A stretch of DNA of 48,962 bases, from positions 1 to 48,962 of the forward strand of contig NZ_NYVD01000034.1 in assembly GCF_002684405.1 (NCBI RefSeq). The letters are read 5' to 3'. Positions within the stretch are counted from its first letter, which is position 1, and each line of letters begins with the position of its first letter. Origin of the DNA: Parvibaculum sp. Lineage in GTDB: Bacteria; Pseudomonadota; Alphaproteobacteria; Parvibaculales; Parvibaculaceae. The position numbers were made by a program, and so were the translations under genes. A model generated the notes under the pieces. The model did not search any database. It saw only the letters and a program-made list of their open reading frames with translations, and was not told where the DNA came from. Positions 24,767 through 32,833 of the stretch are shown in pieces.

Positions 24767-25935
24767 TGGCTTCAGTCAACACGCTCACGCAGCGCCCGAA
24801 GAGAATGCGCCGCGCGCGCAAACTTCTGAACCGGCTTCGCGGGCGCCCCCTGCCCCGAGACGTCGGGCGCTTCTCCGAGAAACTGAAAGTCGTCATCGTC
24901 AGCGACGCCGCCCCTCCGCAGGTGAACGGCGTCGTGCGCACGCTCCAGCAATTGCGCGAAAGCCTGACCGATATGGGCCACGACGTGGTGATGATCACGC
25001 CCAATGACTTCATCACCATCCCGATGCCGACCTATCCCGAAATCCGGCTGGCAGTGTTTCCCTGGCGCAAGGTGGTTCGTCTCATCAAGGAGGCGAACCC
25101 CAATGCGATCCACATCGCGACCGAAGGGCCGCTGGGCCTTGCGGCCCGCAGCTTCTGCGTCAATCGGGGCATCCCCTTTTCGACCTCTTTTCACACCCGC
25201 TTTGCCGAATATCTGACCGCGCGCACCGGCGTGCCGCTTTCATGGGGCTATCGCTTCCTGCGCTGGTTCCACCGTCCGGCGACCGCCCTCATGGTTGCGA
25301 CCCCCTCGCTTCAGCGCGAACTGGAAGAGCGCGGCTTCGGCACGCCTGTCATCTGGTCGCGCGGCGTCGATCTCGACCGCTATCAGGTGAGACCCGATCT
25401 CCATGGCGAGCACTATCTGGGGATCGAGCGGCCTGTCTGGCTCAACGTCGGCCGCGTCGCGGTGGAAAAGAATATCGAGGCCTTCCTCGCCCTCGACCTG
25501 CCGGGCACGAAAATGGTCGTGGGCGACGGGCCGCTACTCGAAACGCTGAAACGCCGCCATCCGGAAGCGACCTTCACCGGCGCGCTTTTCGGCGACGACC
25601 TCGCCGAGGCCTATGCGGCGGCGGATTGTTTCGTTTTCCCCAGCCGCACGGACACATTCGGCCTCGTACTGATCGAGGCGCTGGCCTCCGGCACGCCGGT
25701 CGCCGCCTATCCGGTGCAAGGCCCGGCCGACGTGATCGGCGCCGCCCCTGTCGGCTGTCTCGACCAGGATCTTGCCGTGGCCTGCCGCGCCGCGCTCGGC
25801 ACCCCGCGCGAACGCTGTCGCGACTATGCGCTCGGCTTCTCCTGGGAGGCCTGCGCCCGCCAGTTCATCACCAATCTGGCGCTGGAAGAGGCGATCGCGG
25901 AAGACTGCGACGCCGCTTCCGAGGGAACCGCCTGA
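24766..25935 (+). CDS. GT4 family glycosyltransferase, probably glycolipid-forming
   Basis: Retaining GT-B glycosyltransferase, 389 aa, starting at ATG 24766 which shares its A with the stop of the phosphoesterase gene. The N-terminal domain has KVVIVSDAAPPQVNGVVRTL and IHIATEGPLGLAAR; the C-terminal nucleotide-sugar domain has LNVGRVAVEKNIEAF, MVVGDGPLLETLKRR, TGALFGDDLAEAYAAADCFV and FPSRTDTFGLVLIEALASG with the E-x7-E motif. This pattern matches the DGD/SqdX/glucuronosyl-diacylglycerol synthase branch, in which the acceptor is diacylglycerol. With the coupled phosphoesterase this suggests a non-phosphorus membrane glycolipid. Acceptor and sugar are inferred, not shown. Confidence 0.88.
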   Translation: MASVNTLTQRPKRMRRARKLLNRLRGRPLPRDVGRFSEKLKVVIVSDAAPPQVNGVVRTLQQLRESLTDMGHDVVMITPNDFITIPMPTYPEIRLAVFPWRKVVRLIKEANPNAIHIATEGPLGLAARSFCVNRGIPFSTSFHTRFAEYLTARTGVPLSWGYRFLRWFHRPATALMVATPSLQRELEERGFGTPVIWSRGVDLDRYQVRPDLHGEHYLGIERPVWLNVGRVAVEKNIEAFLALDLPGTKMVVGDGPLLETLKRRHPEATFTGALFGDDLAEAYAAADCFVFPSRTDTFGLVLIEALASGTPVAAYPVQGPADVIGAAPVGCLDQDLAVACRAALGTPRERCRDYALGFSWEACARQFITNLALEEAIAEDCDAASEGTA

Positions 25936-26103
25936 AGACCTGCCCCGGATGCCCCGCCGAAGAAACCCGGCCTGGAACACCAGGATTGGGACGCACCCTC
26001 TGGAATGCGCTCTCTGGGACACACTGTTTCACCTGCGACACTTTCGCAATTAGGCTTGCATCCCTATCTTCTACGGGTCGCCCCCTAACCAAGAGGCTCC
26101 CTC

Positions 26104-26682
26104 ATGAAATGGTTCGTACCGGCCTTCGCCGCTTTCCTCCTCGCCGCCGCTACCGCAAGCCCGGCGCTGTCCGATCCCTATACAATCGACGCCAGCCATA
26201 CCCATGTCGGCTTCAAAGTGAACCATCTCGGCTTTTCCGACACCTATGGCACTTTCAACAATGTCGCCGGCACCTTCGACCTCGATCAGGACAATCCCGA
26301 GAAGAGCAGCGTCGACATCGACATCAAGACCGCCAGCATCGACACCAATCATGAAAAGCGCGACGAACACCTGCGCGGGCCCGACTTTTTCGATGTAGGG
26401 AAATATCCGGACATCACCTTCAAATCGACGAAGGTCGAGCGCACCGGGGACAAGACGGCGAAAGTAACGGGCAACCTCACCATGCTCGGCGTCACGAAGC
26501 CGGTGACGCTCGATGTCACCCTGCTCGCCGCGGGCCCCTATCCGATGGACAAGAGCGTGACGGCCGCGGGCTTCAACGCCACCGCGACAATCAAGCGCTC
26601 CGATTTCGGCATGACGGCCTATGTGCCCATGATCAGCGACGAAGTCGACATCACGATCTCCACCGAAGCCCGCAAACAATAG
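26104..26682 (+). CDS. yceI: YceI family periplasmic lipid-binding protein
   Basis: Secreted YceI-like lipocalin-fold protein, 192 aa. The signal peptide WFVPAFAAFLLAAATASPALS is cleaved near residue 23. The mature part starts DPYTIDASHTHVGFKVNHLG, the family's first motif, then YGTFNNVAGTFDLDQ, SIDTNHEKRDEHLRGPDFFD, and FGMTAYVPMISDEVDI. Members bind polyisoprenoid or other amphipathic lipids in a beta-barrel; functions range from stress response to quinone handling. The 168-bp upstream gap has a possible TTTCGC-N17-TATCTT promoter, weak. It ends 3 nt from a convergent quinone oxidoreductase gene. Confidence 0.93.
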   Translation: MKWFVPAFAAFLLAAATASPALSDPYTIDASHTHVGFKVNHLGFSDTYGTFNNVAGTFDLDQDNPEKSSVDIDIKTASIDTNHEKRDEHLRGPDFFDVGKYPDITFKSTKVERTGDKTAKVTGNLTMLGVTKPVTLDVTLLAAGPYPMDKSVTAAGFNATATIKRSDFGMTAYVPMISDEVDITISTEARKQ

Positions 26683-26685
26683 CCC

Positions 26686-27663
26686 TCACGGCACGAGAAC
26701 GACCGCCTTGCCGCGCGCCCTGCGTTCCATCACATGGGCAATCGCGGCGGGCGTCTCCTCCAGCGTGAAACGGTCGGAGACGTAAGGCCGGATGCGGCCT
26801 TCGACATACCAGCCCGCCAGTTCCGAAAAGGCCTCGCGCGTCACCGCCGGGGCCTTTTCCAGATAGGCGCCGAAATTGAACCCGATCGCATCGACATTCT
26901 TGACCATCAGATGATTGGCCGGGATCTGCGGCACGCGCCCACCTGCGAAACCGATCACGATGAGCCGCCCCTCGAACGCGATGGCCCTGAGGGAGGCGTC
27001 GAACACATCCCCGCCGACCGGGTCGTAGATCACATCGGCGCCCTTGCCGCCGGTCAGCCCCTTGATGCGCTCGCGCAAATCCTCCGTCGATGAATCGACG
27101 AGCTCGTCCGCGCCATGTTTCCGCGCGATCTCGAGCTTTTCCGGCGTGGAAGCCGTGGCGATCACCCGCGCGCCCAGCGCCTTGCCGATCTCGACGGCGG
27201 TAAGCCCAACGCCGCCCGCCGCACCATGGACGACCAGCGTCTCGCCTTTTTTCAACCGGCCGCGATGCTTCAGCGCGAGATGGCTGGTGCCATAGGCGAT
27301 GGGAAAGGCGGCTGCCACCTCATCGGGCATTTCCACCGGCAGGGGCACCACCCCGCTTGCCGGCATCAAGGCCTCTTCCGCATAGCCGCCATTGCCGCAC
27401 ATGCCGGCCACCCGCTGGCCGACCTTGAGCCCGCTCACGCCCTCGCCGAGCTTGAGCACGGTGCCCGCGACCTCCGCGCCCGGGGCAAAAGGCAGGTCAG
27501 GCTGGACCTGATATTTGCCCTTGAGCACGAGACTGTCCGCGAAATTGACCCCGCAGGCCCTGACCCGGACGAGAATTTGCCCCGGTCCCGGCTCCGGCGA
27601 GGCAATTTCCTCCGCTTTCAGCACCTTCGGCCCGCCCAGTTCGCGCGCAATCATCGCTTTCAC
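26686..27663 (-). CDS. NADPH:quinone oxidoreductase family protein (zinc-free MDR)
   Basis: Medium-chain reductase, 325 aa, QOR group. The GroES-like domain begins MKAMIARELGGPKVL and has VRACGVNFADSLVLKGKYQ; the Rossmann domain has LVVHGAAGGVGLTAVEIGKA (dinucleotide motif) and DVIYDPVGGDVFDASLRAI. The structural-zinc cysteines are absent, as in quinone reductases and acryloyl-CoA or enone reductases. The start is GTG 27663, chosen because GGAG is 8 nt upstream; ATG 27654 would be too far. Substrate class (quinone, enone or enoyl-CoA) cannot be decided. The gene stands alone between convergent yceI and the divergent typA leader. Confidence 0.92.
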   Translation of the reverse strand: MKAMIARELGGPKVLKAEEIASPEPGPGQILVRVRACGVNFADSLVLKGKYQVQPDLPFAPGAEVAGTVLKLGEGVSGLKVGQRVAGMCGNGGYAEEALMPASGVVPLPVEMPDEVAAAFPIAYGTSHLALKHRGRLKKGETLVVHGAAGGVGLTAVEIGKALGARVIATASTPEKLEIARKHGADELVDSSTEDLRERIKGLTGGKGADVIYDPVGGDVFDASLRAIAFEGRLIVIGFAGGRVPQIPANHLMVKNVDAIGFNFGAYLEKAPAVTREAFSELAGWYVEGRIRPYVSDRFTLEETPAAIAHVMERRARGKAVVLVP

Positions 27664-27695
27664 GGTCGATTCTCCTTCACTTGGCCCCTATGAGC

Positions 27696-27799
27696 TTGTA
27701 GCAGAGCGCCCCCCCGATATATAAGGCGGCAACCCAATGGCGCGCCGGCGGGCCCGACCCCGCGCGCCCCGGAGCAGGCAAGGCCTCTCCGTTTTTTTT
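27696..27799 (+). ncRNA. Candidate short RNA or attenuated typA leader
   Basis: A plus-strand promoter-like pair TTGTAG (27696-27701) and TATATA (27718-27723), spacing 16, would start RNA near 27731. The ~70-nt product can fold GGCGCG/CGCGCC and then a terminator hairpin (27771-27790) followed by eight T. It has no ORF. Either it is an independent small RNA, or it is the leader of typA (start 27870) and the terminator is an attenuator. The plus-strand gene before it ends 1 kb away, so the terminator cannot belong to that gene. Confidence 0.55.
27771..27799 (+). terminator. Rho-independent terminator upstream of typA
   Basis: GGAG-c-AGGC (27771-27779), loop AAG, GCCT-CTCC (27783-27790), one G, then eight T (27792-27799). 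The stem has one bulged base. It points along the plus strand and lies 70 nt before the typA start. Confidence 0.85.
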
Positions 27800-27803
27800 A
27801 GTC

Positions 27804-27848
27804 GCATGATCTTCGCCGGATTCCGCTATTGGTTTTTCCAGATCATGC
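27804..27848. repeat. Palindromic intergenic element with GCATGATCT arms
   Basis: GCATGATCT (27804-27812) and AGATCATGC (27840-27848) are perfect 9-bp complements around a 27-nt spacer that includes CCGGATTCCG and GGTTTTTCC. The layout resembles the short palindromic repeats ending GATCATGC that are scattered between genes in Rhizobiales genomes. One partial relative is at 20918-20942. It lies in the typA leader and may form a hairpin there. Confidence 0.5.
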
Positions 27849-27869
27849 CTTAGAGACCAGCAGGACCTT

Positions 27870-29741
27870 ATGTCGCTCCGGAATATCGCGATCATCGCCC
27901 ATGTCGACCATGGGAAGACGACGCTTGTTGACCAGTTGCTCCGCCAGTCCGGCACCTTCCGCGATAACCAGCAGGTTGCGGAACGGGTGATGGATTCCAA
28001 CGACCTCGAGCGTGAGCGCGGCATCACCATTCTCGCGAAATGCACCAGCGTCGCCTGGAAGCCCGAAACCGGCGCCCATGCCGGCGAGGAAATCCGCATC
28101 AACATCATCGACACGCCCGGCCATGCCGATTTCGGCGGCGAGGTGGAACGCATCCTCTCCATGGTGGACGGCGTGGTGCTGCTGGTGGACGCGGCCGAAG
28201 GCCCGCTGCCCCAGACCAAATTCGTGACCTCCAAGGCGCTTTCGCTGGGCCTCAAGCCCATCGTAGTCGTCAACAAGGTGGACCGTGGCGATGCCCGCCC
28301 CGACGAAGTGCATATCGAGGCTTTCGATCTCTTCGCCTCGCTGGGCGCCGATGACGAGCAGCTCGACTTCCCCACCATCTTCGCTTCCGCCAAGGAAGGT
28401 TGGGCATGTGAAGATCTCGCCGCATCCGATGCGAAGGATCTGGGCCTCCAGCCGCTCTTTGAAAAGATCGTCGATCATTTCCCCGCGCCCGGCGCGCTGA
28501 CGGACGGCTCCGCGGACGAGCCTTTCGCCATGCTGGTGACGACCATCGAGGCCGATCCCTATCTCGGCCGCATCCTGACGGGCCGCATCGAAAAGGGCAC
28601 GGCCAAGCCGAACAGCCCCGTCCATGCGCTGCGCCGCGACAAGGAAGGCAATGTCACCGAAGTCGAAAAGGGCCGCCTGACGCGCGTTCTCGCCTTCCGC
28701 GGGATCCAGCGTCTCCCTGTGGACGAGGCGAAAGCCGGCGACATCGTCGCCGTCGCGGGCCTTGAAGAAGCGACCGTCGCCGACACGATCGGCGATCCGG
28801 CCATGACCGAGGCGATCCACGCCCTTCCCATCGATCCGCCGACACTCTCCATCACCGTCTCCATCAACGACTCGCCGCTGGCCGGTCGCGAAGGCAAGAA
28901 GGTGCAGTCCCGCGTCATTCGCGAGCGGCTGATGAAGGAAGCCGAAAGCAATGTCGCCATCCGCGTGGCGGACAGCGAAACGAAGGATTCCTTCGAGGTT
29001 GCGGGCCGCGGCGAATTGCAGCTCGGCGTGCTGATCGAGAACATGCGCCGCGAAGGATTCGAACTCGGCATCTCCCGCCCCCGCGTGCTCTATCGCGAGG
29101 ACGAGAACGGCAAGCGCCTCGAGCCCATCGAGGAAGTGACCGTCGATGTAGATGACGAGTTCACCGGCACGGTGATCGAAAAGGTCTCGCTCAGGAAGGG
29201 CGAGATGATCGACATGCGCCCCACCGGCGCGGGCAAGACACGCATCATCTTCCACTGCCCCTCGCGCGGCCTCATCGGCTATCACGGCGAATTCCTCACC
29301 GATACGCGCGGTACCGGCGTAATGAACCGCGTCTTCCAGGAATACGGCCCTTATCGTGGCGAAGTCGAAGGCCGCCGCAACGGCGTGCTCGTCGCCAATG
29401 GCACGGGCGAGGCCGTTCCCTACGCGCTCTGGTATCTGGAAGAGCGCGGCGTACTCTTCATCGCCCCGGGCGCAAAGGTCTATGAGGGCATGGTCATCGG
29501 CGAGAACTCACGTTCCGACGACCTGATCGTGAACCCGCTGAAAGCCAAGCAGCTCACCAATATCCGCACCACCTCGAAGGATGAGGCCGTGCGCCTCACC
29601 CCGCCCCGTCCGCTCACGCTCGAACAGGCCATCGCCTATATCGAGGATGACGAGCTGGTGGAGGTGACCCCGGAATCGATCCGCCTGCGCAAGCGCTATC
29701 TCGATCCCAACGAGCGCAAGAAGCACGCGCGCGCCGGATAA
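27870..29741 (+). CDS. typA: Translational GTPase TypA/BipA
   Basis: Ribosome-associated GTPase of the EF-G family, 623 aa, needed for ribosome assembly and growth under cold or stress in several bacteria. G1 is IIAHVDHGKTTLVDQLLRQ, G2 region RERGITILAK, G3 NIIDTPGHADFGGEVERIL, G4 VVNKVDRGDARPDEV, and G5 is near IFASAKEGW. Domain II, the EF-G-like domains III and V (YREDENGKRLEPIEEVTVDV) and the TypA-specific C-terminal domain (RSDDLIVNPLKAKQLTNIRT) are all present. ATG 27870 follows AGGACC. The leader carries a terminator and a palindromic element, so expression is probably set before or during leader transcription. Confidence 0.97.
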   Translation: MSLRNIAIIAHVDHGKTTLVDQLLRQSGTFRDNQQVAERVMDSNDLERERGITILAKCTSVAWKPETGAHAGEEIRINIIDTPGHADFGGEVERILSMVDGVVLLVDAAEGPLPQTKFVTSKALSLGLKPIVVVNKVDRGDARPDEVHIEAFDLFASLGADDEQLDFPTIFASAKEGWACEDLAASDAKDLGLQPLFEKIVDHFPAPGALTDGSADEPFAMLVTTIEADPYLGRILTGRIEKGTAKPNSPVHALRRDKEGNVTEVEKGRLTRVLAFRGIQRLPVDEAKAGDIVAVAGLEEATVADTIGDPAMTEAIHALPIDPPTLSITVSINDSPLAGREGKKVQSRVIRERLMKEAESNVAIRVADSETKDSFEVAGRGELQLGVLIENMRREGFELGISRPRVLYREDENGKRLEPIEEVTVDVDDEFTGTVIEKVSLRKGEMIDMRPTGAGKTRIIFHCPSRGLIGYHGEFLTDTRGTGVMNRVFQEYGPYRGEVEGRRNGVLVANGTGEAVPYALWYLEERGVLFIAPGAKVYEGMVIGENSRSDDLIVNPLKAKQLTNIRTTSKDEAVRLTPPRPLTLEQAIAYIEDDELVEVTPESIRLRKRYLDPNERKKHARAG

Positions 29742-29786
29742 GGACCGATTCCGGCCCAAGGTTGTCCGATATCGCGGCTTCGGCCC

Positions 29787-29803
29787 GTGTGACCCTGTCA
29801 CAC
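29787..29803. promoter_or_regulatory. 17-bp perfect dyad upstream of the amidohydrolase gene
   Basis: GTGTGAC-CCT-GTCACAC is a perfect 7+7 dyad ending 70 bp before ATG 29874, between typA and the amidohydrolase gene. It can act as an operator or as the short 3' hairpin of typA; no T-run follows. Confidence 0.45.
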
Positions 29804-29873
29804 AGGCGACGGATTCATTGCCTCTCAACCTTCCGGGTGCCAGTCTTCTCCGCTCGCAACGGAGGAGGAAACG

Positions 29874-30878
29874 ATGGCAGGTAACCCGGAATGGCTCGCG
29901 CAGGTAAAAGAAGAGGCGCTGGAGCCCGAACGCCCCATCGTCGACCCCCATCACCATCTCTGGGATCGTCCGGACTCGCGCTACGAACTGGATGAGTTGC
30001 TTGCCGACACGGGGAGCGGCCACAACATCCGAGCCACCGTCTTCATCGAATGCGGCTCCATGTATGAGGCCTCCGCCACCCCCGCCATGGCCCCGCTCGG
30101 CGAAACCGAGTATGTGAACGGCATCGCTGCGAAATCGGCGAGCGGCGTTTTCGGCGAAACGCGCATCGCGGCGGGCATTGTCGGTTTTGCCGATCTCACG
30201 CTCGGCGATGCGGTGGACGAGGTGCTGGAATGGCACATGCTGCGCGCACCGGAACGCTTTCGCGGCATTCGCCACGCCAACGCCCATGATGACAGTCCTG
30301 AAATTCGTGAAGCGCATACCCGTCCGCCCAAAGGCCTTCTGAGCCATGACGATTTCCGCAAGGGGTTCGCCCGGCTGGAACAGAAGGAGATGACCTTCGA
30401 TGCCTGGCTGTTCCACCCGCAAATTCCGGAACTGACGGACCTCGCACGCGCCTTTCCCAATACGACCATCATTCTCGATCATTTCGGCGGGCCGCTCGGC
30501 ATCGGCCCCTATGAGGGCAAGCGCGCGGAAATCTTCGAGCAGTGGAAAAAGGACATCCACGAACTCGCCTCCTGCCCCAATGTCGCGGCGAAGCTCGGCG
30601 GCATCAACATGGCGGTGAACAGCTTCGGCTGGCACAAGCGCCCGATGCCGCCGACCTCCGACGACCTCGTGGACGCCACGCGCGACTGGTATCTCTATAC
30701 CATCGACGCCTTCGGCCCCATGCGCTGCATGTTCGAGAGCAATTTCCCCGTGGACAAGCTCTCCTGCTCCTATGGCGTGCTGTGGAACGCCTTCAAGAAG
30801 ATCGCGAAGGATTTCTCGGAGGACGAAAAGACCGCCCTTTTCCACGATACGGCGAAAAGGGTTTACCGGCTGGACTAG
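29874..30878 (+). CDS. Amidohydrolase-2 family TIM-barrel protein
   Basis: Metal-dependent hydrolase or decarboxylase-like protein, 334 aa, of the amidohydrolase-2 (ACMSD/2-pyrone-4,6-dicarboxylate lactonase-like) family. The N-terminal IVDPHHHLWDRPDSRYELDE holds the first metal histidines, IRATVFIECGSMYEA follows, FRGIRHANAHDDS is the second strand, TTIILDHFGGPLGIGPYEGK carries the third metal site, and RCMFESNFPVDKLSCSYG the barrel-end motif. ATG 29874 has GGAGGAGGAAAC directly upstream, a very strong ribosome site. The gene is 47 nt before a HisN-type phosphatase and may share its transcript. Substrate unknown. Confidence 0.9.
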   Translation: MAGNPEWLAQVKEEALEPERPIVDPHHHLWDRPDSRYELDELLADTGSGHNIRATVFIECGSMYEASATPAMAPLGETEYVNGIAAKSASGVFGETRIAAGIVGFADLTLGDAVDEVLEWHMLRAPERFRGIRHANAHDDSPEIREAHTRPPKGLLSHDDFRKGFARLEQKEMTFDAWLFHPQIPELTDLARAFPNTTIILDHFGGPLGIGPYEGKRAEIFEQWKKDIHELASCPNVAAKLGGINMAVNSFGWHKRPMPPTSDDLVDATRDWYLYTIDAFGPMRCMFESNFPVDKLSCSYGVLWNAFKKIAKDFSEDEKTALFHDTAKRVYRLD

Positions 30879-30925
30879 CGACACCTTCACGACCAATATG
30901 CGCCGAACGCCGTCCAGAGGTCCGA

Positions 30926-31735
30926 ATGCTCGATCCGCAGAAAATCGATGAACTCGCAAGCTTCGCACTGGAGCTTGCCGATACCGCCGCCACCGTCACC
31001 CTGCCGCATTTCCGCTCCGGCCTTGCCGTGGACAACAAACGCGGCAATTTCGACTTCGACCCCGTGACAGCGGCGGATCGCGATTCCGAAATGGCGATCC
31101 GCAAGCTCATTCTCGAGCGCTATCCGGATCATTCCATTCTCGGCGAAGAGCATGGCAATCATGAAGGCGCAAGCGACCTCACCTGGATCCTCGATCCGGT
31201 GGACGGCACCCGCTCCTTCATTTCGGGCGTTCCGCTCTGGGGGACACTGATCGGCCTCAATGACGGCACGAAACCCGTCATCGGCCTGATGGACCAACCC
31301 TATATCGGCGAACGTTTCATCGGGCGGCCCGGCGGCACGGAACTGATCCGCGCCGGAAAGGCGCTCCCTCTCAAGGTGAGCGGCTGCACCAGGCTAGAGA
31401 ATGCGTTGCTCGGCAATACCGATCCCGGCATGTTCACCGTCGATGCCGAGAAAGCCGCCTTCCGCGAAATTTCCTCGAAGGTCCGCCTGCGCCGTTTCGG
31501 CGGAGACTGCTATTTCTACTGCCTGCTCGCCGCGGGCACGCTCGACCTCGTGGTCGAATCCTCGCTCCAGCCCTATGACATTCAGGCGCTCATTCCCGTG
31601 GTCGAGAATGCGGGCGGCATCGTCACGACATGGAGCGGCAAGGACCCGCAGAACGGTGGGCAGGTGGTTGCCGCCGCCACACCGGAACTGCATGCGGCAG
31701 CACTGGAGATATTGAAGCCCGCCGCAGCCGACTGA
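30926..31735 (+). CDS. hisN: Inositol-monophosphatase family enzyme, probable histidinol-phosphatase
   Basis: Lithium-sensitive type phosphatase, 269 aa from ATG 30926 (AGG upstream). Metal-site motifs are visible: FDPVTAADRDSEMAIRKLI, SILGEEHGNHEG, TWILDPVDGTRSFISGVPLW (DPxDGT) and GDCYFYCLLAAGTLDLVVES, with PYDIQALIPVVENAGGIVT at the end. The pattern is closest to HisN histidinol-phosphatases, which dephosphorylate histidinol phosphate in histidine synthesis and substitute for HisB-N in alphaproteobacteria and actinobacteria. No other his gene is nearby, so myo-inositol monophosphatase remains possible. A frame extending to 30542 belongs to the overlapping amidohydrolase gene and is not part of it. 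Confidence 0.87.
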   Translation: MLDPQKIDELASFALELADTAATVTLPHFRSGLAVDNKRGNFDFDPVTAADRDSEMAIRKLILERYPDHSILGEEHGNHEGASDLTWILDPVDGTRSFISGVPLWGTLIGLNDGTKPVIGLMDQPYIGERFIGRPGGTELIRAGKALPLKVSGCTRLENALLGNTDPGMFTVDAEKAAFREISSKVRLRRFGGDCYFYCLLAAGTLDLVVESSLQPYDIQALIPVVENAGGIVTTWSGKDPQNGGQVVAAATPELHAAALEILKPAAAD

Positions 31736-31736
31736 G

Positions 31737-32717
31737 CTAACCGCGCGGCGCCACCTTATCGGCAAACCGGTCGAAGGCCTGCCAGAAGACGGCCCGCAAG
31801 GCATCACGTTCCATCAGGATTTCATGCTCGGAGCCTTCCACCCGGACGAACTCCGCATCGGGAATGTGCTGCGCCGCCTGCTCAAGCGCGCTCCCCTCGA
31901 TCAGCCGGTCTTTCGTCGCCTGGGCGATGAGAACGGGGATACGCACCTCACGCAGATAGTCCGCTCTCTCCGTCATCCCGATGGAGCGGATCGCCGCGCG
32001 CACCCAGCCGAAAGTCGCCGCGCCGAGCCCAAGCGCGGGGTCCGCCCGCACCAGTGCCTGATGAATGGCGTGGTGCCGCTCATCGGAGGTCACGATATTA
32101 TCCTCGAACGCCTCTTCATCCGCCGCAGCCGGTCCGCCACCGGGAATGTAACGTCCGGCAAAACCAAGCGCGCTGCCGCCATAAGCCAGCATCGCCGCGG
32201 CAAAGGCATTCAGCGCATTCCCGAGCCGCAGGCCCAGCATGGGCGCGGAGAAAACCGCCCCGCTGAACCAGTCGGCGTGGTCGTGACAGGCGCGCAGCAG
32301 AATATTGCCGCCCATGCTGTGCGACATCGCGATCCATGGCTTCGGGAAGGCGGGGGCAATTTCCGCCATGAAGAGCCCGAGGTCGCAGTCGAATGTGGAG
32401 AAATCGTCGATATGCCCTTTTCGCGGATCGTCCAGCATGCGCGCTGAAAGCCCCTGCCCGCGCCAATCCATCGTGGCGACGGCAAAGCCGCGCGCGATGA
32501 GGTCGCCGATCACTTCGAAATATTTTTCGGCAAACTCCGTGCGCCCGCCAAAGAGAAAGACCGTCCCCCGGCAATTCTCGATATGTGCCGCTTCCGGCGT
32601 CCATGTGACGACGCGCAGCCGCGCCCCGTCCGTCGCCTCCAGCCAGCGCGCGTCGGCGCCCTCGGGCGCACGAAAGCCCTCGATCTCGATAAGCGGTGCA
32701 GCCGCCAGCTTGTTCAC
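31737..32717 (-). CDS. Alpha/beta hydrolase, lysophospholipase (PldB-like) family
   Basis: Serine hydrolase of 326 aa in the Hydrolase_4/monoacylglycerol lipase group. GTVFLFGGRTEFAEKYFEVI opens the fold, ATMDWRGQGLSARMLDDPRK follows, and the nucleophile elbow is WIAMSHSMGGNILLRA (S in SHSMG). The acid is in IPVLIAQATKDRLIEGS and the histidine in VRVEGSEHEILMERDALR. Members act on lysophospholipids or monoacylglycerols at the inner face of the membrane. The start is GTG 32717 with GAAGGGG 7 nt upstream. Its stop is one base from the convergent hisN stop. It is divergent from the carboxyltransferase gene across 116 bp. Confidence 0.9.
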   Translation of the reverse strand: MNKLAAAPLIEIEGFRAPEGADARWLEATDGARLRVVTWTPEAAHIENCRGTVFLFGGRTEFAEKYFEVIGDLIARGFAVATMDWRGQGLSARMLDDPRKGHIDDFSTFDCDLGLFMAEIAPAFPKPWIAMSHSMGGNILLRACHDHADWFSGAVFSAPMLGLRLGNALNAFAAAMLAYGGSALGFAGRYIPGGGPAAADEEAFEDNIVTSDERHHAIHQALVRADPALGLGAATFGWVRAAIRSIGMTERADYLREVRIPVLIAQATKDRLIEGSALEQAAQHIPDAEFVRVEGSEHEILMERDALRAVFWQAFDRFADKVAPRG

Positions 32718-32833
32718 GAAAATACCCCTTCTCCCTCGTCACGCCCTGGAACGAAGCCGGAAACACTCAACTCAAGCCCTGAATTCCTTTAGGGTCGGCG
32801 ACAACAGAAACATGCCGGAGGATACAGCAGGCC

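Noticed and set aside
27843-29285. 480-codon open frame on the minus strand
   Set aside because: Antisense to typA; no motif and biased composition.
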